Assembly: GCF_003415655.1 (NCBI RefSeq)
Contig: NZ_QRHC01000006.1
Span: 186,001 to 250,000, forward strand
From: Vibrio maerlii
GTDB taxonomy: Bacteria; Pseudomonadota; Gammaproteobacteria; Enterobacterales; Vibrionaceae
Direction of reading: 5' to 3'
DNA length: 64,000 nucleotides
How positions within the stretch are numbered: position 1 is the first letter of the stretch; each line of letters begins with the position of its first letter. Shown one piece after another: positions 9,245 through 19,024 of the stretch. The notes under the pieces were generated by a model, which saw only the letters and a program-made list of their open reading frames with translations, did no database searches and was not told the DNA's origin. Position numbers and translations under genes: made by a program.

Positions 9245-11650
9245 ATGAAATTCAGCGAATCATGGCTTCGTGAGTGGGTAAACCCTTCAGTTTCTACTGA
9301 CGAGCTTACGCACCAAATCACTATGGCTGGCCTAGAGGTTGACGACGTTCTTCCTGTAGCTGGCTCATTCACTGGCGTTAAAGTTGGTAAAGTTGTTGAG
9401 TGTGGTCAACACCCAGACGCAGACAAACTACGCGTAACTAAAGTTGATGTTGGCGCAGAAGAACTGTTAGACATCGTATGTGGCGCATCTAACTGTCGTC
9501 TAGGCATCAAGGTTGCAGTTGCTACGGTTGGCGCAGTACTTCCAGGCGACTTCAAAATCAAGAAAGCAAAGCTACGTGGTCAACCATCACACGGCATGCT
9601 TTGTTCATTCTCTGAGCTAGGTATCGACGTAGAATCAGACGGCATCCTAGAGCTAGCAGAAGATGCAGTAATCGGTACAGATTTCCGCGAATTCCTAGGT
9701 CTTGACGACGTAACTGTAGACGTTGACCTAACAGCAAACCGCGCTGACTGTTTCAGCATCCGTGGCCTTGCTCGTGAAGTTGGCGTACTAAACCGTGCTG
9801 ACGTAACTGAACCTTCAGTTGAAGCGGTTGCAAACACTATCGAAGACGCAGTTTCTATCGAAGTGAAAGCGCCAGCAGCATGTCCACGTTACCTAGGTCG
9901 CGTAGTTAAGAATGTTAACGTTCAAGCTGAGACACCGCTTTGGATGCAAGAGAAACTGCGCCGTTGTGGTATTCGCTCTATCGACCCAGTAGTAGACATC
10001 ACTAACTACGTTCTTCTAGAGCAAGGTCAACCAATGCACGCATTCGATCTAGCGAAGATCGAAGGTGGTATTGTAGTTCGTCTAGCAGAGCAGGGCGAAA
10101 AGCTAACGCTTCTAGACGGCAACGAAGTAGAACTAAACGCAGATACTCTAGTAGTAGCAGACCACAAAAAAGCGCTAGCAATCGCTGGTATCTTTGGTGG
10201 TGAAGAGTCTGGTGTAACGACTGAGACTAAAGACGTTCTACTTGAGTGTGCATTCTTTGCACCTGACCACATTCGTGGTCGCGCACGTAGTTACGGTCTG
10301 CACACTGATTCTTCAATGCGTTTTGAGCGTGGTGTGGACTTCGCACTACAAACAAGCGCAATGGAGCGTGCAACTCAGCTTCTAGTTGAAATCTGTGGCG
10401 GTGAAGTAGCACCAGTGGTTGGCGTTGAGTCAGAATCTGATCTACCAAAAGCAAACACAGTAGCGCTACGTCGCACTAAACTAGACAGCCTACTAGGCCA
10501 CCACATTGCAGACAGCGATGTTGCTGAGATCCTAGAGCGTCTTGGCCTGACAGTAGAAACTACTACTGAGGGTTGGACTGCAACAGCACCAAGCTGGCGT
10601 TTTGATATCGCAATCGAGCAAGACCTAATTGAAGAAGTAGGTCGTATCTACGGTTACGATAACATTCCAAACCAACACCCAGTTGCAACGCTTAAGATGA
10701 ACAACCACGTTGAAGCGAACATTCCGCTTAAACGTGCACGTGATCTACTGGTTGACCGTGGTTACCACGAAGCAATCACTTACAGCTTCGTTGAGCCAGA
10801 GCAGCAAAAACTCGTTGTGCCAGATGTTGAGCCACTAATCCTTCCGCACCCAATCTCTGCAGATATGTCAGCGATGCGTCTAGGTTTGATTCAAGGTCTA
10901 TTAAACACGGTTGTTCACAACCAGAAACGTCAACAGCCGCGCGTTCGTCTATTCGAATACGGCCTACGTTTCATCCCATGTGAGTCTGCTGAAAACGGTA
11001 TGCGCCAAGAAGCAATGCTTGCTGGTGTTATTGCTGGTACTCGCAGCGAAGAGCACTGGGACATTGAGACAAACACGGTAGATTTCTTCGATCTTAAAGG
11101 CGATCTAGAAGCAATCCTTGAGCTAACGGCAAACGAGAAAGCCTACTCGTTCTCGGCTCTTACTGCTGAAAATAAAGCGAAACACCCAACACTTCACCCT
11201 GGTCAATCTGCGGCAATCATCGTTGACGGCAACGAAGTGGGTGTTATCGGTACTGTTCACCCAGAGCTAGAGCGTAAGTTCGGTCTAAACGGTCGCACTA
11301 TCGTATTCGAAGTTGAGTGGTCTGCAATCAACACTAAAGTGATTCCAGAAGCAGTGCAACTTTCTAAGTTCCCTGCAAACCGTCGTGATATCGCAGTAGT
11401 AGTAGACGAGTCAGTCGCTTCTGGCGAAATCGTTGAAGCGTGTATCGCAGCTGGTGGTGAGTTCCTAACAGACGCTAAACTGTTCGACGTTTACGTAGGT
11501 AAGGGCGTAGAAGAAGGCAAGAAGAGCCTAGCTATCGCACTTAGCCTACAGTCTGTAGAGCGCACACTTGAAGATGCAGACATCGCTGGTTCAGTAGATG
11601 CTATTGTAGCTTCAATCTCAGAGAAATTCGGCGCAGCACTTCGCGACTAA
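9245..11650 (+). CDS. pheT: Phenylalanine-tRNA ligase beta subunit
   Basis: 801 aa, against about 795 in E. coli. It is the beta chain of PheRS, needed for tRNA binding and editing. Visible regions: N-terminal tRNA-binding OB fold (about 40-150), B3/B4 editing domain (about 200-400, with [10 protein letters not shown]), B5 domain, catalytic-like core and C-terminal ferredoxin-fold anticodon-binding domain (about 705-800). It is co-transcribed with pheS and followed by a strong terminator. ihfA, which follows pheT directly in E. coli, is here about 10 kb further on. Confidence 0.98.
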   Translation: MKFSESWLREWVNPSVSTDELTHQITMAGLEVDDVLPVAGSFTGVKVGKVVECGQHPDADKLRVTKVDVGAEELLDIVCGASNCRLGIKVAVATVGAVLPGDFKIKKAKLRGQPSHGMLCSFSELGIDVESDGILELAEDAVIGTDFREFLGLDDVTVDVDLTANRADCFSIRGLAREVGVLNRADVTEPSVEAVANTIEDAVSIEVKAPAACPRYLGRVVKNVNVQAETPLWMQEKLRRCGIRSIDPVVDITNYVLLEQGQPMHAFDLAKIEGGIVVRLAEQGEKLTLLDGNEVELNADTLVVADHKKALAIAGIFGGEESGVTTETKDVLLECAFFAPDHIRGRARSYGLHTDSSMRFERGVDFALQTSAMERATQLLVEICGGEVAPVVGVESESDLPKANTVALRRTKLDSLLGHHIADSDVAEILERLGLTVETTTEGWTATAPSWRFDIAIEQDLIEEVGRIYGYDNIPNQHPVATLKMNNHVEANIPLKRARDLLVDRGYHEAITYSFVEPEQQKLVVPDVEPLILPHPISADMSAMRLGLIQGLLNTVVHNQKRQQPRVRLFEYGLRFIPCESAENGMRQEAMLAGVIAGTRSEEHWDIETNTVDFFDLKGDLEAILELTANEKAYSFSALTAENKAKHPTLHPGQSAAIIVDGNEVGVIGTVHPELERKFGLNGRTIVFEVEWSAINTKVIPEAVQLSKFPANRRDIAVVVDESVASGEIVEACIAAGGEFLTDAKLFDVYVGKGVEEGKKSLAIALSLQSVERTLEDADIAGSVDAIVASISEKFGAALRD

Positions 11651-11674
11651 CTTCTTCTGCTCGATAGAAAAACC

Positions 11675-11703
11675 AAAGGCCTCGCAATTGCGAGGCCTTT
11701 TTG
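11675..11703 (+). terminator. Terminator of pheST
   Basis: AAAGGCCTCGC-AATT-GCGAGGCCTTT stem followed by T residues, 25 bp after the pheT stop. It shows that pheST is closed off from the downstream genes. Confidence 0.9.
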
Positions 11704-11900
11704 TCGGTCATCGTATGAGGGCTTGCCCAATTAGCACGTAACGGATTAGCGAGGTATAGCAAAGCGTCTAATCGGTAGGCGGAAATCAGTCAGCCACCAT
11801 AGAACGAATGCAACATCTTCTTTATTAAAGTGAAATATTAGTGTCACGGTAACATATTAGCTTAACGCATGAATATTTATTCCAAAATATAGAAGGACTT

Positions 11901-13445
11901 ATGAAAAAAATTGGGATTTTTGCCACGATTGGCGCTCTGGCTATCTTCGCTTTACCAACTCACGCAAGTAATGTCTCTGAAGGCGATGTTATTAATCTTG
12001 GTCTCCATGAGTTAAAACCAACTCAACCATCTGTGGGTTATGATCAAATTATGTACAAGTTGGGTCGTTACCAATTTGACCAAGAAAAGATGTTTGATGA
12101 AATCTGTGAAGCTAACGGCCAAAAAGGCGTATCAAGCATCAAAGACCAAGCACACCCGAATATTCCTTCGAGTTTCACTTGTGAAATGGAAACAGGTGCA
12201 CGTCAAAAAGACATGAAGACTGTGGTTATCGCACCCAACGGTGAATACTACCTGACTGATGGTCACCATACGTTCAATGTGTTCTACCGCATGCCTCAAG
12301 GTGGCGCATCGTTCAATGTGAATGTGGTGGTTGATAAAGATTACCGCAATCTCAAAAACATGGACGCGTTCTGGAACCAAATGGCAAAAGACGGCAATAC
12401 ATGGCTGTTTGATAACCACGGTGAAGCGATTAGCTATCAACAACTTCCAACCTCTCTTGGGCTAACCAACTTCGCTAACGATCAATACCGCTCACTGATG
12501 TACTTTTCTCGTGATGTGGGCTGGAACAAGCCAAGTCAGCCAGTCCCGTTCTTAGAGTTCTACTGGTCTAAAGAAGTACGTAAAGCGATTGATGCAGTAG
12601 ACTTTGATCTGAATTCTACCGAAGGTTATGCAAAGGCAGTTAATGCGGTCAGCAACCATATCCTATCTATGGATACCAACAATGTTGGAGGCTCAAACCT
12701 TTCGGTTAAACAGATGGGTCAGTTCAGCGCATACAACCAAAAAGGCTTCGATAAACTGTTCAAAGAGCGTGGTAAGGTGGACTACATGCTGCGTTACAAA
12801 ACAACATCGACCGCCAATGGTTTAAGCTATGACTTAGCAGCGGCCTCAGCTCCCGCACTAAAACAATTAGACTCATTTACCCTTGAAGCAAACTCAAGCT
12901 TTAATGATTATCCAGCAGCTTCTGCTGATGGCATCGTCAATGCAATTGTAGAGATCCCAACAGGTACTTCCGCTAAGTGGGAACTAAGCAAAGACAATGA
13001 CAAGCAAGTTATCTGGGAACATAAAAAAGGTGCTCCACGCGTGGTTAACTACCTTGGTTACCCAGGTAACTACGGCTCTATCCCACGTACAGCACTACCA
13101 AAAGAATTTGGTGGTGATGGCGACCCATTAGATGTGATTGTTCTTGGTCAGTCTGTACCACGTGGTGAAGTTGTTCCTGTACGTCTGATCGGTGTGATGA
13201 AAATGCTCGATGATGGCGAGCAAGACGACAAACTCGTTGCCGTTCTCACTAACGATTCACCATTTAAAGATGTTTCTTCTCTAAACGAGCTAAACAATAC
13301 CTACCCAGGTGTTCAAGACATCGTTGGCCTTTGGTTTGAAAACTACAAAGGCCCTGACGGTGGCATGAAACTGCAAGGCTGGGGCGACGAAGTAGAGGCC
13401 AACAAGATCCTTGATGCGGCAAGAAAATACTACACAGTGAATTAA
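11901..13445 (+). CDS. Secreted ParB-like domain / inorganic pyrophosphatase fusion
   Basis: 514 aa. A Sec signal peptide (residues 1-22, ending THA-S) is followed by a ParB/Srx-like domain (about 30-300; NGEYYLTDGHHTF near 112-124 has the aspartate-glycine-histidine core of ParBc_2 proteins). A family I inorganic pyrophosphatase domain lies at about 330-510. The pyrophosphatase signature DGDPLDV places D406, D408 and D411 with the metal-ligand spacing of E. coli Ppa. The domain should hydrolyse PPi to phosphate, probably in the periplasm or outside the cell. AGAAGGACTT precedes the ATG. It is monocistronic, with a terminator downstream. The role of the ParB-like half is unknown. Confidence 0.75.
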   Translation: MKKIGIFATIGALAIFALPTHASNVSEGDVINLGLHELKPTQPSVGYDQIMYKLGRYQFDQEKMFDEICEANGQKGVSSIKDQAHPNIPSSFTCEMETGARQKDMKTVVIAPNGEYYLTDGHHTFNVFYRMPQGGASFNVNVVVDKDYRNLKNMDAFWNQMAKDGNTWLFDNHGEAISYQQLPTSLGLTNFANDQYRSLMYFSRDVGWNKPSQPVPFLEFYWSKEVRKAIDAVDFDLNSTEGYAKAVNAVSNHILSMDTNNVGGSNLSVKQMGQFSAYNQKGFDKLFKERGKVDYMLRYKTTSTANGLSYDLAAASAPALKQLDSFTLEANSSFNDYPAASADGIVNAIVEIPTGTSAKWELSKDNDKQVIWEHKKGAPRVVNYLGYPGNYGSIPRTALPKEFGGDGDPLDVIVLGQSVPRGEVVPVRLIGVMKMLDDGEQDDKLVAVLTNDSPFKDVSSLNELNNTYPGVQDIVGLWFENYKGPDGGMKLQGWGDEVEANKILDAARKYYTVN

Positions 13446-13475
13446 ACTGCCATTAGATAATTGGAATTAGGTTTG

Positions 13476-13508
13476 AGCCCTCGTTGCGTTGTAATGAGGG
13501 CTTTTTCT
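13476..13508 (+). terminator. Terminator of the pyrophosphatase fusion gene
   Basis: AGCCCTC and GAGGGCT arms with a 13-nt loop, followed by five T residues, 31 bp after the stop codon. Confidence 0.75.
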
Positions 13509-13562
13509 TTGGAACTGTGGCTACATATACAGGCTAAATATACTGGGTTTATGAAGCTTTTG

Positions 13563-13604
13563 GACAGAAACGTGATAGGTCTATTGCTCTAAAACGTTTC
13601 TGTC
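13563..13604. repeat. 11-bp perfect inverted repeat beside the OLD-type gene
   Basis: GACAGAAACGT (13563-13573) and ACGTTTCTGTC (13594-13604) are exact inverted copies separated by 20 bp. They lie 37 bp beyond the 3' end of the OLD-type gene. In the minus direction the hairpin is not followed by a clear T-run, so it is only a doubtful terminator. A protein-binding or element-boundary role is possible. Confidence 0.6.
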
Positions 13605-13640
13605 AGATTAGGAAAAGTTCCTTGAAGCCTTGAACTCTTA

Positions 13641-15503
13641 TTAAGCTTTTGGCTTCAGGATGCGTTCAATCTTGCTTACTACATCCTCGCCTTTTCCAAT
13701 GGTAATAGGAAATCCACGAACATCTAAAATATTGCTCTTCAATGCAATTGAAAGTTGCTCGCCCTCTACAGCCAAATCAAAAAGTTCGGATTTTTCTCTA
13801 AGGATTGTCTTGCAAAGTATCTTCATTTCTTGAGTGTTAGACCCCGCATTTAGCTTAGCTACAGCAGGAGCTGCTATTGATAGCAGTACATCTCTCAATG
13901 ATTCAGCTTCATTGATTTTTTCACCTTGAGACGCAAACTTAATACACCTAGTTACTTCAGGCAGAACTCCTTCTAACGTTGACGGTTCCAAACCATCCAA
14001 GTACTCGATTTCATCCACAGCAGCGCTAGGTTTTCCTTCAGAAGTGAAGATATCCGACGATTGATAATATGATTCAATAGCCCCCTTTCTTAAGATAAAA
14101 CAACCCGCTAGTTCTAATAGCCCCAAGACAGCTTCCAACCGACATCTAATTGTGATCCAAGATCTGTCTGTGTTTAAATCAGACAACGTACTTTCATCAT
14201 GGCTAAATAAAGCACAGAATACGGCTCTTCGTTTTGCTTTAGTCTCTTCACCTTCCCCTTTATTTACCCAGTATGGGTGAGGGGTAGCTATATCCTCGAT
14301 CTCTTCCCATTTATTATTTACCAATTGGCAGAAGTCATTATAAGCAGAAGTTGCAAGAGCAGTTGCAGAAGCAGCTCCAGACGCAGCGGCTTTTTGATCT
14401 GCGATTATACATCCGTTGAGATAATAGTTAGTTAATTCAAGACTATCGGCAAAAGCATCAGCATCCGCTAAAACTACTGGAGCCTTCCCCAGTAGTTTTA
14501 TAAATTTTGACACTACAGGCATTTGACCCGTGCCAATCACTGGCAATAACTGAGAGCCAGATGCTTCTATATGAATCCCTAGTTTTTGAGACAAAAAGCT
14601 ACAAATGAGAGCGTCTGAAGGCCCCTCAACTAATAGTGGCTTTCTACAAAATAGAGAAAGTTTATGCTCTTGCCCTAAGCGAGCAACTAATGCTTGTACT
14701 TTCTTGTTCTGAAGTTCGCCAGATTCTGGAGATATTTGGACAGGTGCAGTATCTAGGTCATGGCAAAAAACTAGAGATAGCAGGTCGTCACATTTTAATA
14801 TATTCAACATTTCTGTTGAATGAGTTGCCATAACTATTATCTTCTTAAAGCCATTTTCAGAATAGTGGCCAGCAGCTGAAGCAATCTCATTTAGTAAAAA
14901 CGCTTGTAGCTGCGGATGCAATGAGACTTCAGGCTCATCTAGCATCAAAGCCCCTACGTCATCATCATACAGCGCTGCTAATAAGCCAACTAAATGAAGT
15001 AACCCTGACGCCTCTCGACCCGAGGAGTATGGCGCACCTTCTTTATCCAATCTTGCAAAAACAACCTTTAAAGTACCCGCATCCCATTCAATAATGAGAT
15101 CTCTCTTGAATAGCTTTTTAAGACGTTCTTGCACTTTAACCAGAATGTCTGCTCTCTCGGATAATGTTTGGAAGTCACCATTTAGTGTTTCAATGTTATG
15201 GCGCCTATCTACGTCGCCTTTCCTACCGAAATTAGCATTTTCATATAATATCCCACTTCCTCTACGGCCGTCGTAATCCGATCGGCTCTGCTCAAGCATT
15301 CCCATTCTGCCAGCAGAAATAAACCTAATCTTCTTGCCTTGAACATGCTGTGGTAGTGCATTCTTTATGGCTCTAAGCAGGTGTGTTTTACCACTTCCAT
15401 TAGGCCCAATTAGTATTGTCAGCCCATTCCGAATGGTAATTTCGCGATTAAAATTTCCATTGTGGCTCTGAACTGTAGTGTTTAACACGATAGGGAAAGG
15501 CAT
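13641..15503 (-). CDS. OLD family ATPase with TOPRIM nuclease domain
   Basis: 620 aa. An N-terminal ABC/SMC-type ATPase has Walker A GPNGSGKT (33-40), a signature-like SGREASG (161-167), Walker B ALMLDEPE (185-192) and an H-loop histidine (MATHS, H228). A TOPRIM domain follows, with LVEGPSD (E293) and the DAD aspartates D347 and D349. The C-terminal 250 residues are unassigned. This fits a class 1 OLD protein; such proteins include phage P2 Old, an ATP-linked nuclease that acts against phage lambda. AAGGAG precedes the ATG. It is a single gene with no helicase, toxin or methylase partner next to it, so Gabija-type systems are unlikely. Confidence 0.8.
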   Translation of the reverse strand: MPFPIVLNTTVQSHNGNFNREITIRNGLTILIGPNGSGKTHLLRAIKNALPQHVQGKKIRFISAGRMGMLEQSRSDYDGRRGSGILYENANFGRKGDVDRRHNIETLNGDFQTLSERADILVKVQERLKKLFKRDLIIEWDAGTLKVVFARLDKEGAPYSSGREASGLLHLVGLLAALYDDDVGALMLDEPEVSLHPQLQAFLLNEIASAAGHYSENGFKKIIVMATHSTEMLNILKCDDLLSLVFCHDLDTAPVQISPESGELQNKKVQALVARLGQEHKLSLFCRKPLLVEGPSDALICSFLSQKLGIHIEASGSQLLPVIGTGQMPVVSKFIKLLGKAPVVLADADAFADSLELTNYYLNGCIIADQKAAASGAASATALATSAYNDFCQLVNNKWEEIEDIATPHPYWVNKGEGEETKAKRRAVFCALFSHDESTLSDLNTDRSWITIRCRLEAVLGLLELAGCFILRKGAIESYYQSSDIFTSEGKPSAAVDEIEYLDGLEPSTLEGVLPEVTRCIKFASQGEKINEAESLRDVLLSIAAPAVAKLNAGSNTQEMKILCKTILREKSELFDLAVEGEQLSIALKSNILDVRGFPITIGKGEDVVSKIERILKPKA

Positions 15504-15806
15504 ATTACTCCTTTAAGATGTATAACAGCGCCTTTTCAGCAGGCATTATCTTTATAATATAAAAAAATACAGGCACCATGGCAGTAAAATACTGTTCTAT
15601 GGGGCTTATTGTCCCTAGCACTCACAAATTACAGGTCATTTCTGTATAGTTGCAAATGCTCAACTAGGGTCATAATCTTCTATTAGAAAATGTAGGTCAA
15701 GAACTGACATGGGGAAGTGCTCAGGAATCGACTGCTAAATGATTTTGGGGCAAAATCGAGTTTGCGTTAGCCATTATAAGCACTAAAAAACAGCGCCCAA
15801 TTCAGT
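15504..15806. other. Intergenic gap upstream of the OLD-type gene
   Basis: About 300 bp, AT-rich, with no supportable open frame, tRNA or repeat. It must contain the promoter of the OLD-type gene. The Lrp-type gene ends at its right edge. Confidence 0.4.
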
Positions 15807-16268
15807 TCACCTAATTGGCAACTTCGTCTTCGCCTTTACCTGCCCAAAGGCAAAGCTCGACTCAATAGAGGCGATGTTTGGCAATCGAGTTAATTGCTTG
15901 CGAATAAATTGCTCGTAGCTTTTAAGCGACTCACTGACTACGTGTAATAGGTAGTCGTGATTCCCTGTCATCAGAAAACACTCTAATACTTCTTCAATCA
16001 ATTCTATGTGTTGCTCGAAGTCTTTCATGTTCTCTTCTGTCGGTTTTTCGAGTTTTACTAATACGAATACATTAATAGGCAGTCCGCAGGCTTCTTGGTC
16101 GACACTGGCGTGGTAGCCACGGATGACACCTTGTTTTTCTAACGCTCGCACTCGGCGTAGGCAAGGTGAGGGCGACAGTGCGACTCGATCTGCCAGTTCT
16201 TGGTTAGTGAGTCGTGCGTTGCTTTGCAGTTCAGCTAATATCTTCTTATCTATCTCATCCATTGGCAT
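15807..16268 (-). CDS. Lrp/AsnC family transcriptional regulator
   Basis: 153 aa, the normal length for the family. An N-terminal AsnC-type winged helix-turn-helix (about 4-60, with LTNQELADRVALSPSPCLRRV) is followed by a RAM/AsnC ligand-binding domain (about 65-145, with TGNHDYLLHV). Such proteins bind amino acids and control amino-acid metabolism genes. It is divergent from a large cystathionine-lyase-type PLP enzyme 135 bp away. The pairing resembles regulator/lyase pairs such as MdeR/MdeA, so local control of that enzyme is likely but inferred. Two in-frame ATGs lie at the start, two codons apart. Confidence 0.85.
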   Translation of the reverse strand: MPMDEIDKKILAELQSNARLTNQELADRVALSPSPCLRRVRALEKQGVIRGYHASVDQEACGLPINVFVLVKLEKPTEENMKDFEQHIELIEEVLECFLMTGNHDYLLHVVSESLKSYEQFIRKQLTRLPNIASIESSFAFGQVKAKTKLPIR

Positions 16269-16289
16269 ATTCCATCATTAATAAATCAA

Positions 16290-16358
16290 ATTCGGCAATA
16301 TTATTGCTCAAAGTGTATGTCTTACTTCGTAAATAGCAATTATTAGAACGAGCCGAAT
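16290..16358. promoter_or_regulatory. Long dyad in the divergent Lrp/PLP-enzyme promoter region
   Basis: ATTCGGC (16290-16296) is matched by GCCGAAT (16352-16358). Inside these, ATTGCT (16303-16308) is matched by AGCAAT (16335-16340). The dyad is centred midway between the divergent genes. It is a plausible operator for the Lrp-type regulator; the binding claim is inference. Confidence 0.45.
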
Positions 16359-16403
16359 ACTAAAATTAATGGAGGTACACGAGGATGGAACGATAAAGGA
16401 ATT

Positions 16404-18215
16404 ATGAACACTTCAACTCAACTTAGTCCACTGCGTAAAACAACCAAACACGAACAAGCAGAAGCCCTTGCTATAGAGCAAGCACAGCATTTTGGTATCG
16501 ACCCAAAAAGTGAGTACGGCACCACGCTGATTGAACTGGCGACGACACTGTACAAAGCTAACAGCAAAACACACGACCTTTGGGCAATAACCGTTGATGG
16601 GCTTTCAGAGCTCGATAAGAGTGATCGAATCGCTTGGTTTAATGCCAAACGATTTTTGTCGTTTCAGATTGCTAAGATCCTAGATAATCTTCAAAATCCG
16701 ATGCGCGCGACTTACCAGTCCATAGCGACCAATAATGGCAACTTTGCCTCAAAAGGTGCGTATCCTATTTTCGACAATGTGGCTGCGATATTTTCTGCAA
16801 GCCCAGTGATTACGAGGACTGCGACCTATTTGTTTGCGTGTACAGAATGGATTGAAGATGCATTCAACGGCAAAGAGCCGCTGCACGATATCTATTCGCG
16901 ACTTCTCAACCCCACCTCGATCTCACTGGCTAATCACATGGTGGATCTTGAAGCAGGTTCGAGAGCGAACGAATATCTCGCATGGAATTTTAACTCCGGT
17001 ATGGCGGCGATTGATGGGCTGTTGAGCCATCTGCTTGGCCATGAAGACATTGTATTAGCATCGCGCAATATCTATGGCGGTTCTTATCAGTTGTTAGAAG
17101 ATTGGTTTGGGAAGCCTTCTAACCTCAATGTCGCGGTAGAGTGGGTGGATGGTTACTCAGGAGATGAGTTTGCTGCTCGCCTTGATGAGGTAGCCGACAA
17201 ATATGCAGATCGCATTGCTGCGGGTAAGAAAATCTACGTCTACCTCGAGTCACCGTGTAACCCGCATGGATATGTGTTGGATGTCGCCAATATAAGTAAA
17301 GTGAGTCACTCTCGTGGTTGGGATGTCATTGTGGATTCTACGGTGGGCACACCACTATTGCACCCTGTACTCAAACGTGATGATGTAATGGAAAGACCTG
17401 ATTATGTGATTCACTCTTACACCAAAGAATTGGCGGGTTCTGGCACCACAACCGCAGGCGTGGTGATTGGTCGAAACGAGACCATGTTTGTTCCAAAAGG
17501 CGAAGAGGTTACCTTCACTAAACCTAACGGAAACGAAGTTATCATTCCATGGAACGAGACGCTGTTTTGGAATGTGTACTACATCAAGGGTGCATTTTTA
17601 GATGCGGACAAGGCGTTTGAAGTGCTCAACGGCATGAAAACCTATGAGATGCGCGTGGTGCAAAAAACCATTAATACTCTGACTCTTGCGAAGATTTTTG
17701 ATGCCCATCCTGACATCAATGTGTCGTGCCCTGCATTGCCAGACAGTGATAACTATGAGCACTGCCAGAATAACATGTACTTAGGGTTACCAGCGGCGCT
17801 GTTTACTATTGATATGGAAGGTAATGGCAATCGTGCCCCAATCAATCGTGATGGATTTAAGCAGTTCTTCGACATGCTTGAGCCTGCGATCGGAATGCAA
17901 GTGAGCCTTGGACAAACTAACACGGTGGCCTTATGTCCGGCACTTACGACGCATTCAGAGCTCAGTGATGATGCGCTTGATGAAGCGGGTATTAAACCCA
18001 CCACGATGCGTATCTCAATTGGTTTAGAGGACCCTAGAATGTTCATCGCGCATATCATTGAGGCAGCTAAATTATCCATTGATCACAAGCATGCTAATTT
18101 TTCATCGAGCTTTCCAAGCAATGACAGCATTGATGAAATCTATACGCAAACTTATATGGATGTGCACCAGAGGTTCGTGAAGAGTTTGCCGAGGTTTGGT
18201 GAGCTGAGCCAGTAA
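16404..18215 (+). CDS. Large Cys/Met-metabolism PLP-dependent enzyme
   Basis: 603 aa. The fold is of the trans-sulfuration family (cystathionine gamma-synthase/lyase, methionine gamma-lyase). The predicted PLP-binding lysine is K341 in HSYTKELAGSG; LESPCNPHGYVLDV and the conserved glycine-rich turns around residues 195-300 also fit. It is about 200 residues longer than standard members, with a roughly 140-residue N-terminal extension and an insertion after the lysine. AAAGGAATT precedes the ATG. It is divergent from an Lrp-type regulator and probably controlled by it. Whether it is a lyase or a synthase, and on which sulfur amino acid, cannot be decided from sequence alone. Confidence 0.75.
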   Translation: MNTSTQLSPLRKTTKHEQAEALAIEQAQHFGIDPKSEYGTTLIELATTLYKANSKTHDLWAITVDGLSELDKSDRIAWFNAKRFLSFQIAKILDNLQNPMRATYQSIATNNGNFASKGAYPIFDNVAAIFSASPVITRTATYLFACTEWIEDAFNGKEPLHDIYSRLLNPTSISLANHMVDLEAGSRANEYLAWNFNSGMAAIDGLLSHLLGHEDIVLASRNIYGGSYQLLEDWFGKPSNLNVAVEWVDGYSGDEFAARLDEVADKYADRIAAGKKIYVYLESPCNPHGYVLDVANISKVSHSRGWDVIVDSTVGTPLLHPVLKRDDVMERPDYVIHSYTKELAGSGTTTAGVVIGRNETMFVPKGEEVTFTKPNGNEVIIPWNETLFWNVYYIKGAFLDADKAFEVLNGMKTYEMRVVQKTINTLTLAKIFDAHPDINVSCPALPDSDNYEHCQNNMYLGLPAALFTIDMEGNGNRAPINRDGFKQFFDMLEPAIGMQVSLGQTNTVALCPALTTHSELSDDALDEAGIKPTTMRISIGLEDPRMFIAHIIEAAKLSIDHKHANFSSSFPSNDSIDEIYTQTYMDVHQRFVKSLPRFGELSQ

Positions 18216-18232
18216 GCTGAATCAATTGAATT

Positions 18233-18256
18233 AAGGCCTCGTCTATGCGAGGCCTT
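18233..18256. terminator. Weak hairpin between convergent genes
   Basis: AAGGCCTCG-loop-CGAGGCCTT makes a good stem between the PLP-enzyme gene and the convergent YcxB-like gene. Neither side has a clear T-run. Confidence 0.5.
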
Positions 18257-18282
18257 AGTGTTAGGCAGCGATTTGCTTGATG

Positions 18283-18777
18283 CTATTTCGCTTTCGATTT
18301 CTCATGCTGTTCAAGTATAAATACGACGGCATCTTCATCCAGACAAGACTTACTGACATATTGACGCTGCTTACCAATATGAAGGATAAGCCCGAGGTCA
18401 GTCTGCTCAACTTGATCGATGTTATTCCAAGCCAGCGTATTGCTTGTCTTACGGTTGGTATACGTGACGCCATCTTCATCACCTTCGAAGATAACTTTGC
18501 TGTTTGCTCCTGAGCTGATCGTTTGTCGCCATAACCACCAGGTACGTCTGCAGTAAACACTGAATGCTTCAACCACACTCAAAACAATAAAGAACCAGCC
18601 AACGTATCCGTTTGGTAAGAGTTCGAGTTCTAATAGACCGACACCAAAAATGAGGAAAAGTAAGCTCTTCCAGTACGCGTGTGGGAACTTAATAGGCTGA
18701 CTTGTTTGATCAAAACACTCGGCAAAAAATGCTTTGTCGAGGGTATATTCTGTGGTGAAACCGGAATCTTTAGACAT
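18283..18777 (-). CDS. YcxB-like membrane protein
   Basis: 164 aa. Two transmembrane helices lie at about residues 37-53 and 57-73. They are followed by a cytoplasmic beta-rich domain with ANSKVIFEGDEDGVTY and WNNIDQVEQTDLGLIL, the pattern of YcxB-like domains. Function is unknown. The ribosome binding site is weak. It converges on the PLP-enzyme gene and is divergent from the diguanylate cyclase gene, with no operon partner. Confidence 0.65.
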   Translation of the reverse strand: MSKDSGFTTEYTLDKAFFAECFDQTSQPIKFPHAYWKSLLFLIFGVGLLELELLPNGYVGWFFIVLSVVEAFSVYCRRTWWLWRQTISSGANSKVIFEGDEDGVTYTNRKTSNTLAWNNIDQVEQTDLGLILHIGKQRQYVSKSCLDEDAVVFILEQHEKSKAK

Positions 18778-19024
18778 GGTTGGCTACTTTAGGGTTCTCT
18801 TTGTTGGGGTTGTGTTGCGAGTAAGCAATTCATTAATTGTAGCGCTTTAAATTCACTTTCTTTAGCGAAAACTTGGATGTTTTGTAACTCTTGATGACTT
18901 TCTAGTCGTTATATTTCTAATAAAAAGAGAGGGCAGCAACATTCCATTTTATAGGCAGTTTACCTGCCGGTAAAACCTGATATTATGATAAATGGTATGT
19001 CGTTTTGTTATTTGCAGGTTAGCT

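Noticed and set aside
13641..15503. Gabija (GajA) assignment for the OLD-type gene
   Set aside because: No UvrD-like helicase (GajB) gene is next to it, and the C-terminal part is not recognisably GajA.
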